From positions 1 through 64,000 of the forward strand of contig CAKSAN010000016.1 in NCBI GenBank assembly GCA_934436435.1: a stretch of DNA of 64,000 nt. Reading direction: 5' to 3'. A model generated the notes under the pieces. It did no database searches, was not told the origin of the DNA, and worked only from the letters and a program-made list of their open reading frames with translations. This DNA is from an uncultured Acetatifactor sp. (GTDB taxonomy: Bacteria; Bacillota; Clostridia; Lachnospirales; Lachnospiraceae). The translations under genes and the position numbers were made by a program. Shown piece after piece: positions 56,060-64,000 of this stretch; position 1 is the stretch's first letter, and each line of letters starts with the position of its first letter.

Positions 56060-57754
56060 ATGCCCACAGGTGAGGCACCGGAGCCGGAGAACCGCAATTC
56101 GCGGAACATCGAGAGAATGACAGGAACAGGACGGTACGAAGATACTATGAGTGCGACAAGACAGCAAATGTTAGAGACAGCAGAACGCCTGAATCAGCAG
56201 ATGGCAGACGGAATCCCTTTTACCTGGGAGACTCTGGAACAGGCACTTTCCGATGTTACGGAGCAGGATGACAGAGGCATCCATGGATGGATCTGTTATT
56301 TTGCCGCTTTTTACCAGTTGACCACGGGGAATCAGGAAGGATGTCTGCACTATCTGGATGAGGGTGTCAGATGCCTGTTGGGAACGGAGCAGGAGCATCA
56401 CGTGGCGAGAGTGTACAATATGATCGGTATTGTAGCGCACATGCAGAACAATCTGTCTCTGGCCATGGAGCAATACGATAAAGCCTTGGACTATACCGAA
56501 AAATATGGTGACAGAATGGTACACAGTATCGTGCTGAGTAATATGTCGGATGCGTATTATCTCATAGGAGCCTATGAGAGAGCCGTCCAGTGTTACGGAG
56601 AGTGCATCCGCGAATTTCAACAGGCAGACGACAATAGTACCTACGGCAAGATCAATTTCCGCAAGATGCTGGCAGAATACGGCTGCTGTCTGCTGCATCT
56701 GCATATGGATGATGAGGCGGAAAAGGTATTGCGCAAACTGGAAGAGACCGGGCAGAGTGAGGAGATCCTCCGTGAGACAGGACTGGCGGTAAATGTATTT
56801 CTGGCCTATCTGGCAGCAAGACGCGGAGAGTATGAGAAGGCAGAAGAATATGTGAGCGGTGCTGTGAAGGCGCTGGAAGATATGCCCCAGGTCTCCTCGG
56901 AATACGACAGTATCCAGAATCTGCTGCAATATGTGGAAAAAGTCGGCAAGCCGGAGCAGATGGAGAAGGTGTTAGACTGTCTGGAACCTAAGGCTGCCAT
57001 CGAACAGAACAAGAGCCTGTTGCTGCAGCTGTTATCTCTGCGGATGCGGTATTGCAGTGACCAGATGACACCGCAGGAATTTGAGCAGAGTGCGGACACA
57101 TTTTTCCGGTTAAAGACCAACTGGGAACTGACAGAAAATAATCAGGTCATGTATATGATGGAACTTAGAAAGCGATTGCAGACGGCGGAAGCGGAGCAGA
57201 AGGAACAGGAGCAGAAGAGAAACCGTCTGTTGTATCAGGCAGATCATGATGAACTGACGGGGCTTTACAATAAGAGAAGCCTGAACCGCTATCTGGAGGA
57301 TGTCTTTGAGGACTGTCTTTTGAACGAAAAAGAACTGGGTATTCTGTTCCTGGACATTGACTATTTCAAGCAGTTAAACGACCGTTACGGACACGGTAAA
57401 GGAGATGCGGGGATCTGTGCAGTGGCGGACACTCTGAAAAAATGTTTTCCGGAGGATTACGTGGCCCGTTACGGCGGGGATGAATTTCTGGTGGTCATGA
57501 CGGGACGCGACAGGGAGTACGCCGAGGAGCATGCAAAACAGCTATGTATTGGCATCCGGGAATGTGAGATCCCCAACGAGGACTCCGATGTGGAACCCCG
57601 GCTTACGATCTCGGTGGGCGGTGTCTGTGCCATCCCGAAGGAGCCGAACCGGGTGTGGGATTTCCTGTCTGTTGCGGATAATACCCTGTATGAACAGAAG
57701 AAGGAGCAAAAAGGAAAAGTCCGTTTCTATCAGGGAAAGGGAAAATATTTATAA
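56060..57754 (+). CDS. Diguanylate cyclase with N-terminal TPR repeats
   Basis: The 564-residue soluble protein has helical TPR-type repeats (residues ~50-360; ARVYNMIGIVAHMQNNLSLA, SIVLSNMSDAYYLIGAYERA), a coiled linker (AEAEQKEQEQKRNRL), then a GGDEF domain with DELTGLYNKRSLN, LFLDIDYFKQLNDRYGHGKG and the active-site motif YGGDEF. It should make cyclic di-GMP from GTP in response to a partner bound by the TPR part. There is no EAL domain and no clear RxxD inhibitory site was located. A start at 56147 is possible. The next gene begins 25 bases on. Confidence 0.92.
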   Translation: MPTGEAPEPENRNSRNIERMTGTGRYEDTMSATRQQMLETAERLNQQMADGIPFTWETLEQALSDVTEQDDRGIHGWICYFAAFYQLTTGNQEGCLHYLDEGVRCLLGTEQEHHVARVYNMIGIVAHMQNNLSLAMEQYDKALDYTEKYGDRMVHSIVLSNMSDAYYLIGAYERAVQCYGECIREFQQADDNSTYGKINFRKMLAEYGCCLLHLHMDDEAEKVLRKLEETGQSEEILRETGLAVNVFLAYLAARRGEYEKAEEYVSGAVKALEDMPQVSSEYDSIQNLLQYVEKVGKPEQMEKVLDCLEPKAAIEQNKSLLLQLLSLRMRYCSDQMTPQEFEQSADTFFRLKTNWELTENNQVMYMMELRKRLQTAEAEQKEQEQKRNRLLYQADHDELTGLYNKRSLNRYLEDVFEDCLLNEKELGILFLDIDYFKQLNDRYGHGKGDAGICAVADTLKKCFPEDYVARYGGDEFLVVMTGRDREYAEEHAKQLCIGIRECEIPNEDSDVEPRLTISVGGVCAIPKEPNRVWDFLSVADNTLYEQKKEQKGKVRFYQGKGKYL

Positions 57755-57779
57755 TTTATAATTAAAGGAACTGTTTTCA

Positions 57780-59540
57780 ATGGATAATAAGCAATATTCG
57801 ACCGGCGAACTGTTTCGCAGGTTTGCACCTTATTTTAAAAAATACCGTTTTACCCTATGGATGGACCTGTTCTGTGCGGCACTGACCACGGTCTGTGAAC
57901 TGGTGCTGCCGTTAATTATGCGTTACATTACCAACGAGGGACTGCGGGATCTGGCATCCCTGTCGGTAAAGACCATATTGTCACTGGGTGTTTTGTATTT
58001 CGGACTCCGTATCGTGGATTGCATCGCCAGCTACTATATGTCCGATATGGGACACGTCATGGGAGCGAAGATCGAGACGGATATGCGCAGGGACGCGTAC
58101 AATCACTTACAGAAGCTGTCCAATACTTATTACAACAATACCAAGGTCGGCCAGATCATGGGACGGATCACCAACGATCTGTTTGATGTGACGGAATTCG
58201 CCCATCATTGCCCGGAAGAATTTTTCATCGCCGGGATCAAGACGGTGATCTCTTTTATCATTCTGGCCAATATCAATCTGCCGCTGACTCTGATGATCTT
58301 CCTGTGTGTGCCGCTGATGTGCGGCGTGTGCATGATCCTGAATTTCCGGATGCGGAGTGCTTTCCGCAAGCAGCGGAACCAGATCGGTGAACTGAACGCC
58401 CGGATCGAGGACAGTCTGCTGGGCCATAAGGTGGTCAAGGCATTCACCAATGAGGACGTGGAAAATGTAAAGTTTGAGAAGGACAACGGTACTTTTCTGG
58501 ACATCAAAAAGCTGACCTACCGCTATATGGCGGCGTTTAATACCACGGTCAAGCTCTTTGACGGACTGATGTATCTGGTGGTGTTGGTGGCGGGCGGTAT
58601 CTTCATGGTAAAAGGAAAGATCGCCGCCGGAGACCTGGTGGCGTATATGCTGTATGTGTCCACCCTGATCGCAACGATCCGGCGTATCATTGAATTCGCC
58701 GAGCAGTTCCAGCGGGGCATGACAGGCATTGAACGTTTTTTGCAGATCGTGGATGCGGACATCGAGATCTTCGACGAGCCGGATGCCATAGAGTTGAAGG
58801 ATCCGAAGGGAGAGATTTCTTTTGAAAAAGTAAGTTTTGAATACCCGGACGACCATAATAAGGTATTTACCGATCTGAACTTACAGATCCATGCGGGAGA
58901 AAAAGTGGCCATCGTCGGACCTTCCGGCGGGGGTAAGACGACGCTGTGTAATCTGATCCCAAGATTCTATGATGTTTCGGAGGGGAGGATCTTACTGGAC
59001 GGTCAGGACATCAAGCATTTTACGTTGAAGAGTCTGCGGGGGAATATCGGCATCGTACAGCAGGATGTGTATCTTTTTTCCGGTACGATTTATGAAAATA
59101 TCGCTTACGGACGTCCCGGTGCTTCGAGAGAAGAAGTGATGGATGCGGCAAAACGTGCCGGGGCTCATGATTTTATCATGGGACTGAAGGACGGTTATGA
59201 TACTTATGTGGGAGAGCGGGGCGTGAAGCTGTCCGGTGGGCAGAAACAGCGGATCAGCATTGCAAGAGTATTCCTGAAGAACCCGCCCATCATCATTCTG
59301 GATGAGGCCACCTCCGCACTGGACAATGAGAGTGAGTTCGCAGTGGCGAAATCTCTGGGAGAGTTGTCGGTGGGACGTACCACGCTGACTATTGCCCACA
59401 GGCTTTCCAGCATCCGCAATTCCGATCGGATCCTGGTGTTGACGGATGACGGTATTGTGGAGGAAGGGAATCACGACCAGTTGATGGAACGGAAAGGGAT
59501 CTATTATCAGTTCTACGAAACAGCCAATGCTTTGAAATAA
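57780..59540 (+). CDS. ABC exporter, homodimeric type (fused permease and ATPase)
   Basis: The 586 residues comprise a six-helix exporter domain, then Walker A GPSGGGKTT, signature [15 protein letters not shown], canonical Walker B IIILDEATSALD and the switch His in LTIAHRLSS. All catalytic residues are present, so it can work as a homodimer, unlike the pair at 41544-45043. AAAGGAA lies ten bases upstream. Substrate unknown; it may be co-transcribed with the GGDEF gene. Confidence 0.93.
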   Translation: MDNKQYSTGELFRRFAPYFKKYRFTLWMDLFCAALTTVCELVLPLIMRYITNEGLRDLASLSVKTILSLGVLYFGLRIVDCIASYYMSDMGHVMGAKIETDMRRDAYNHLQKLSNTYYNNTKVGQIMGRITNDLFDVTEFAHHCPEEFFIAGIKTVISFIILANINLPLTLMIFLCVPLMCGVCMILNFRMRSAFRKQRNQIGELNARIEDSLLGHKVVKAFTNEDVENVKFEKDNGTFLDIKKLTYRYMAAFNTTVKLFDGLMYLVVLVAGGIFMVKGKIAAGDLVAYMLYVSTLIATIRRIIEFAEQFQRGMTGIERFLQIVDADIEIFDEPDAIELKDPKGEISFEKVSFEYPDDHNKVFTDLNLQIHAGEKVAIVGPSGGGKTTLCNLIPRFYDVSEGRILLDGQDIKHFTLKSLRGNIGIVQQDVYLFSGTIYENIAYGRPGASREEVMDAAKRAGAHDFIMGLKDGYDTYVGERGVKLSGGQKQRISIARVFLKNPPIIILDEATSALDNESEFAVAKSLGELSVGRTTLTIAHRLSSIRNSDRILVLTDDGIVEEGNHDQLMERKGIYYQFYETANALK

Positions 59541-59563
59541 AACTTTAAAATGGAGGTAGATCT

Positions 59564-61165
59564 ATGAAACTTGTGTTTGTGGGGGCAGACCATGAAGTAA
59601 CCGGAAGCTGTCATTATCTGGAGGTTGCCGGGAAGCATATTTTAGTGGATTACGGTATGGAGCAGGGCATCAATGTGTTTGAGAACGTTCCGCTGCCGGT
59701 GGCGGAGTCCATGATCGATTATGTATTCCTGACCCATGCCCATGTGGATCATTCGGGACTTCTGCCGCTTCTGTATGCCAGAGGATTCCGGGGGCAGATC
59801 TATACCACGGATGCCACAGCGGATCTGTGCAGCATCATGCTGCGTGACTGTGCACATATCCAGAGTGCCGAGGCAGAGTGGAAGAACCGCAAGGCAAAGC
59901 GTTCCGCAAATAATGCGGTGGTGGAGCCATTGTATACCATGGAGGATGCGGACGGCGCGATCCGCAGACTGGTACCCTGCCATTACAATACGATCATAGA
60001 AGTGTGCGAGGGAGTAAAGATTCGTTTTACGGATATCGGGCATCTGCTGGGTTCCGCCAGTATTGAAGTCTGGCTGACAGAGAACGGTAATACGAAGAAG
60101 ATCGTATTTTCCGGCGATATCGGTAACAAACACCAGCCTCTGTTAAAGGATCCGACCCCCACGAAGGAAGCGGATTATGTGGTTATGGAGTCCACCTACG
60201 GCGACAGGCTGCACCCAAAGGATAAGCTGAATTATGTGGCAGAACTGACGAAAGTATTGCAGGAGACACTGGATCGTGGCGGTAATGTGGTGATCCCGTC
60301 CTTTGCCGTGGGACGTACCCAGGAGATCCTGTATTTCCTGCGGAAGATCAAGGTGGGACGTCTGGTCAAAGGACATGAGGATTTCCCGGTGTATGTGGAC
60401 AGTCCCATGGCGGTGGAAGCTACCGGCGTATTCCAGGAGAATCGTTTTGAGTGTTTCGATGAGGAAGCCATGGAATATGTAAAAGAGGGTATCAACCCCA
60501 TTGCATTTTCGGGACTGAAGTTGTCCATTACCAGCGAGGAATCCAAAGCCATCAACTTTGACGATACCCCCAAGGTCATCATTTCCGCCTCCGGTATGTG
60601 TGATGCGGGACGTATTCGCCACCATCTGAAGCATAACCTGTGGAGAGAAGAATGTACAATCCTGTTCGTGGGTTACCAGTCGGTGGGAACCCTGGGCAGA
60701 GCACTGGTAGAGGGTGCCGATGAGGTGAAACTCTTCGGGGAGTCGATACAGGTAAGAGCGCAGATCCGGAAGTTGACTGGCTTAAGCGGCCATGCGGACA
60801 AGGAAGGACTGATTGACTGGCTGCAGGCCTTCGAAGAGAAGCCCAAGAAGGTGTTCGTGGTACATGGTGAGGACGGTGTATGTACTGCATTTACCGAATG
60901 CCTGAAGATCGAGTACGGGCAGAGAGCCTATGCCCCTTACAGCGGTACGGAATTCGACCTGGCAAACAACAAGTTCGCCTACGAGGCAGCACCGGTTGTC
61001 GTGAAGAAAAAGACGAAGCCTGCCACCGGAGTCTTCGAGAGACTGCTGGCTTCTGCGAGACGGCTGCTGGCACTGGTCACCAAGAGTGAGGGCGTCATGA
61101 CCAACAAGGATATGGCGAAGTTCGCCGACCAGATCAATTCTCTGTGCGACAAGTGGGAAATATAA
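59564..61165 (+). CDS. Beta-CASP metallo-beta-lactamase ribonuclease-like protein
   Basis: The 533 residues hold the metal site THAHVDHSG, further ligands in DIGHLLGSAS and FSGDIG, and the beta-CASP insert with VVMESTYGDRLH and PSFAVGRTQEIL. The RMMBL segment (ASGMCDAGRIRHHL, LTGLSGHADKEGL) completes the fold. Such proteins process or degrade RNA. The C-terminal extension (~450-533) is specific to this clade. It starts 24 bases after the ABC gene. Confidence 0.92.
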   Translation: MKLVFVGADHEVTGSCHYLEVAGKHILVDYGMEQGINVFENVPLPVAESMIDYVFLTHAHVDHSGLLPLLYARGFRGQIYTTDATADLCSIMLRDCAHIQSAEAEWKNRKAKRSANNAVVEPLYTMEDADGAIRRLVPCHYNTIIEVCEGVKIRFTDIGHLLGSASIEVWLTENGNTKKIVFSGDIGNKHQPLLKDPTPTKEADYVVMESTYGDRLHPKDKLNYVAELTKVLQETLDRGGNVVIPSFAVGRTQEILYFLRKIKVGRLVKGHEDFPVYVDSPMAVEATGVFQENRFECFDEEAMEYVKEGINPIAFSGLKLSITSEESKAINFDDTPKVIISASGMCDAGRIRHHLKHNLWREECTILFVGYQSVGTLGRALVEGADEVKLFGESIQVRAQIRKLTGLSGHADKEGLIDWLQAFEEKPKKVFVVHGEDGVCTAFTECLKIEYGQRAYAPYSGTEFDLANNKFAYEAAPVVVKKKTKPATGVFERLLASARRLLALVTKSEGVMTNKDMAKFADQINSLCDKWEI

Positions 61166-61193
61166 GTGCAAGGCACGGAGAAATCGGTTATTA
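61166..61193. repeat. Short repeat upstream of thyA (copy 1)
   Basis: GTGCAAGGCACGGAGAAATC, followed by GGTTATTA, starts one base after the nuclease stop codon. It recurs at 62200-62227 before folA with two substitutions. Confidence 0.75.
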
Positions 61194-61221
61194 TAGACAG
61201 AATTAGAAATAAGGAGACAAC

Positions 61222-62070
61222 ATGAGTTTAGCGGATCATATTTTTATAGACATGTGTAATGACATTCTGACGAACGGTACCAGCACGGAGGGCGAGAAGG
61301 TGCGCCCTCATTGGCCGGACGGCACCCCTGCCTACACCATTAAGAAATTCGGAGTAGTGAACCGGTACGACCTGTCGAAAGAGTTCCCGATCCTTACCTT
61401 ACGCCGGACGGCATTGAAATCCGCCACGGATGAAATGCTGTGGATCTGGCAGCGCAAATCCAACAACATCCATGACCTGAACAGTCATGTGTGGGATGAG
61501 TGGGCGGATGCGGACGGCTCCATCGGTAAGGCTTACGGCTATCAAATGCAGGTGAAGCATCAGTATAAGGAAGGCATGATGGATCAGGTGGATCGTGTGA
61601 TCTATGATTTGAAGAATAATCCTTTCAGCCGCCGCATCATGACCAATATTTATGTCCACCAGGATCTGCACGAGATGAACCTGTACCCCTGTGCCTACAG
61701 CATGACCTTTAACGTGACCCAGAAAAAGGGAGAGAACCGGCTGACGCTGAATGCCATTTTGAACCAGCGTTCTCAGGACGTGCTGGCGGCCAATAACTGG
61801 AATGTGGTACAGTATGCGGTGCTGGTGCATATGCTGGCGCAGGTCTGCGACATGAACGTGGGTGAGCTGGTGCATGTCATTGCGGATGCCCATATCTATG
61901 ACCGCCATGTGGATGCTATTAAGGAACTGATCAGCAGAGAACCTTTCCCTGCACCGAAGTTCTGGCTGAACCCGGAGATCAAAGATTTCTACCAGTTCAC
62001 ACCGGATGATGTGAAGCTGGAGGGCTACCAGACCGGCGAACAGATCAAGGACATTCCGATAGCCATATAA
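61222..62070 (+). CDS. thyA: Thymidylate synthase
   Basis: The 282-residue enzyme makes dTMP from dUMP with methylene-tetrahydrofolate. The catalytic Cys lies in LYPCAYSMTFN; other family blocks are FSRRIMTNIY, LNQRSQDVLAANNWNVVQY and ADAHIYDRHV. AAGGAGA lies eight bases upstream. folA follows after a structured spacer, fitting their joint role in folate cycling. Confidence 0.97.
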   Translation: MSLADHIFIDMCNDILTNGTSTEGEKVRPHWPDGTPAYTIKKFGVVNRYDLSKEFPILTLRRTALKSATDEMLWIWQRKSNNIHDLNSHVWDEWADADGSIGKAYGYQMQVKHQYKEGMMDQVDRVIYDLKNNPFSRRIMTNIYVHQDLHEMNLYPCAYSMTFNVTQKKGENRLTLNAILNQRSQDVLAANNWNVVQYAVLVHMLAQVCDMNVGELVHVIADAHIYDRHVDAIKELISREPFPAPKFWLNPEIKDFYQFTPDDVKLEGYQTGEQIKDIPIAI

Positions 62071-62078
62071 CATAATAA

Positions 62079-62227
62079 GATCATCCATAGACGATAGCGT
62101 GGCTGCTTGCAGACAGAGCTATTGCTCTATGAGATGATCAAACTGATATGAGTAAGCAGGGCGATAGCCCGGAATACGAATATCAGTGCGATTTCGAGAG
62201 TGCAAGGCACGAAGAAATCGATTATTA
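62079..62227. repeat. Three-arm structured repeat between thyA and folA
   Basis: Three adjacent stems: GATCATC/GATGATC (62079-62139), CTGATAT/ATATCAG (62143-62186, with inner GGC-GATA-GCC) and CGATTTC/GAAATCG (62189-62220). The last arm contains the sequence also found before thyA. No ORF. Confidence 0.65.
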
Positions 62228-62240
62228 AGAGGAGGACAAC

Positions 62241-62741
62241 ATGAACTTAATCGTAGCAGTAGACAATAACTGGGCCATCGGCAGCAAAAACGAACTGCTG
62301 ATCCGAATTCCCAATGACCACAAGCATTTCCGGGAGGAGACCACAGGGAAAGTGGTAGTGCTGGGACGCAAGACCTTGGAGACGTTTCCCCAGGGGATGC
62401 CGTTGAAAAACCGTACCAACATCATTCTGTCCAAGGACCCGGATTATCAGGTGAAGGATGCCATCGTGGTACACTCCATTGAGGAACTTCTGGAAGAACT
62501 GAAAAAGTATGATGAGGAGAGCGTTTATATCATCGGCGGCGAGAGCATTTACCGCCAGATGCTGCCATATTGCAACGTGGCCCATGTGACGAAGATCGAT
62601 CATGCCTACGAGGCAGATGCTTATTTCCCGGATCTGGACAGTGATCCGGAATGGGAGATCACGGCGGACAGTGACGAGCAGGTCTATTTTGACATTACTT
62701 ACCAATTCCTGAAGTATGAAAGAAAAAAATCTGAAATATAG
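62241..62741 (+). CDS. folA: Dihydrofolate reductase
   Basis: The 166-residue enzyme reduces dihydrofolate formed by thymidylate synthase. It has NLIVAVDNNWAIG at the start, then RIPNDHKHFREET, the NADPH-binding VVVLGRKTLETFP, and YIIGGESIYRQMLPY. The start follows AGGAGGAC. Typical length for the family. Confidence 0.96.
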   Translation: MNLIVAVDNNWAIGSKNELLIRIPNDHKHFREETTGKVVVLGRKTLETFPQGMPLKNRTNIILSKDPDYQVKDAIVVHSIEELLEELKKYDEESVYIIGGESIYRQMLPYCNVAHVTKIDHAYEADAYFPDLDSDPEWEITADSDEQVYFDITYQFLKYERKKSEI

Positions 62742-62836
62742 TGATAAAGTTGTAGTGAATTTAATCTTTTGTTTCAGACAAAAGGAGAAATGAACCACAT
62801 TTTCGCTGAAAAAAGCACTGGAAAGCATAAATGTGT

Positions 62837-62865
62837 ATATTGACTTTTATTACAAAAGGTATAAT
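62837..62865 (+). promoter_or_regulatory. Promoter of ilvE
   Basis: Consensus TATAAT at 62860. The -35 is weak: ATATTG gives the 17-base spacing, while TTGACT is only 14 bases away. The leader is ~70 bases. Confidence 0.45.
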
Positions 62866-62938
62866 AATGAAAATCAAAAGATTCTGTTAAGAGAAATCAA
62901 CAGGCAGAGTTGGAAACCGAGGAAAGAAGGAATATAAA

Positions 62939-63964
62939 ATGGAAAAGAAAAATATTGACTGGGGTAACATTGGTTTCAGTTATATCCCTACAGATTACAG
63001 ATATGTGTCCAATTACAAGGACGGCAAGTGGGATGAAGGTCAGCTGACCCAGGATCCTAACATCGTACTGAATGAGTGTGCAGGCGTATTGCAGTATGCA
63101 CAGACCGTATTTGAGGGTCTGAAGGCTTACACCACAGAAGACGGACATATCGTTACTTTCCGTCCTGACTTGAACGGTGAGCGTCTGGAGTCTTCCGCAG
63201 CAAGACTGGAGATGCCCATTTTCCCCAAGGAGCGTTTCGTAGAGGCTGTTACCGAGACCGTTAAGGCCAATGCAGCTTTCGTACCTCCTTACGGCAGCGG
63301 CGCAACTCTGTACATTCGTCCTTATATGTTCGGCAGCAATCCTGTCATCGGTGTAAAGCCTGCGGACGAGTATCAGTTCCGTATCCTGTGCACCCCTGTA
63401 GGACCTTACTTCAAGGGCGGCGCTAAGCCCCTGACCATCCGTGTCACCGACTTCGACCGTGCGGCACCTCACGGAACCGGTCACATCAAAGCTGGTCTGA
63501 ACTATGCCATGAGCTTACATGCTATCGTATCCGCTCACAAGGAAGGCTACGATGAGAATATGTATCTGGATGCTGCTACCCGTACCAAGGTAGAAGAGAC
63601 CGGTGGTGCGAACTTCCTGTTCGTTACCAAGGACAACAAGGTCGTAACTCCCAAGTCCGACAGTATCCTTCCTTCCATCACCCGTCGTTCTCTGGTATAT
63701 GTTGCCAAGGAATATCTGGGACTGGAAGTAGAAGAGAGAGAAGTATATCTGGACGAAGTAAAAGACTTCGCAGAGGCTGGTCTGTGCGGTACCGCAGCAG
63801 TTATCTCCCCCGTAGGCAAGATCGTTGACCATGGCAAAGAGATCTGCCTGCCCAGCGGCATGACCGAGATGGGACCTACCACCAAGAAGCTGTATGAGAC
63901 TCTGACCGGTATCCAGATGGGCAGAATCGAAGCTCCTAAGGGATGGATCCATGTGATCGAGTAA
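62939..63964 (+). CDS. ilvE: Branched-chain amino acid aminotransferase
   Basis: The 341-residue PLP enzyme of the long (eukaryote-like) BCAT group interconverts Val, Leu, Ile and their keto acids. It starts WGNIGFSYIPTDY and has VFEGLKAYTTEDG, GSGATLYIRPYMFG, the PLP-Lys region GTGHIKAGLNYAMSL and EETGGANFLFV. AGAAGGA lies upstream. It ends 36 bases before the window edge; no further gene is visible. Confidence 0.95.
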   Translation: MEKKNIDWGNIGFSYIPTDYRYVSNYKDGKWDEGQLTQDPNIVLNECAGVLQYAQTVFEGLKAYTTEDGHIVTFRPDLNGERLESSAARLEMPIFPKERFVEAVTETVKANAAFVPPYGSGATLYIRPYMFGSNPVIGVKPADEYQFRILCTPVGPYFKGGAKPLTIRVTDFDRAAPHGTGHIKAGLNYAMSLHAIVSAHKEGYDENMYLDAATRTKVEETGGANFLFVTKDNKVVTPKSDSILPSITRRSLVYVAKEYLGLEVEEREVYLDEVKDFAEAGLCGTAAVISPVGKIVDHGKEICLPSGMTEMGPTTKKLYETLTGIQMGRIEAPKGWIHVIE

Positions 63965-64000
63965 TCCGATGCGGAAATCATTAGATTAGCTTAGAAATAA

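Overview
The window looks like a chromosome segment of a low-to-mid GC Firmicute, most likely a gut Lachnospiraceae (Clostridia). This rests on AGGAGG-type ribosome sites and sigma-A promoters (TTGACA-17-TATAAT), GHKL/LytTR two-component genes, an SPxTG-anchored surface protein, cache-type chemoreceptors, a split chromate transporter and a holin-like type I toxin. Genus cannot be fixed from the sequence alone.

Bases 1-9,200 are an RHS polymorphic-toxin locus. The tail of one RHS gene (base 1-654) carries a toxin domain and a linked immunity gene. It is followed by a 5'-truncated RHS copy with a second, related toxin and its own immunity gene, an RHS scrap, an IS110-family element, an orphan immunity-like gene and another RHS copy broken at both ends. 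Near-identical DNA blocks and repeated 3' elements tie the copies together, as expected for recombining toxin-immunity cassettes. Bases 9,240-9,770 hold a small ribbon-helix-helix gene and a convergent pair that looks like a type I toxin-antitoxin: a 28-residue membrane peptide on the minus strand and an antisense RNA on the plus strand.

Bases 10,000-21,350 are accessory and partly decayed. They contain a broken LytTR regulator beside an intact GHKL kinase, a YhcG-family scrap, a candidate small RNA, and an intact LytTR regulator with paired TTCGTTACA boxes (12-bp spacer) in front of itself and of a FliD-like gene. After these come a GH95 fucosidase pseudogene, a TetR repressor with a perfect 18-bp operator, a zinc-ribbon protein, a coiled-coil protein, an acetyltransferase and a calpain-like cysteine protease.

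Bases 21,350-47,100 are mostly intact: a CapA-like protein, two chemoreceptors, an SH3-NlpC/P60 hydrolase, a polar amino acid ABC importer, three tandem membrane proteins, a split ChrA transporter, hisS-aspS, a phosphopantetheinyl transferase, a heterodimeric ABC exporter and a GH3-like protein that lacks its nucleophile. Two intergenic regions hold structured or A-rich RNA candidates. Bases 47,200-54,500 encode one giant wall-anchored surface protein.

Bases 54,600-64,000 hold tRNA-Gly(GCC), a membrane acyltransferase, a TPR-GGDEF diguanylate cyclase, an ABC exporter, a beta-CASP nuclease, thyA, folA and ilvE. A short repeat lies in front of both thyA and folA.
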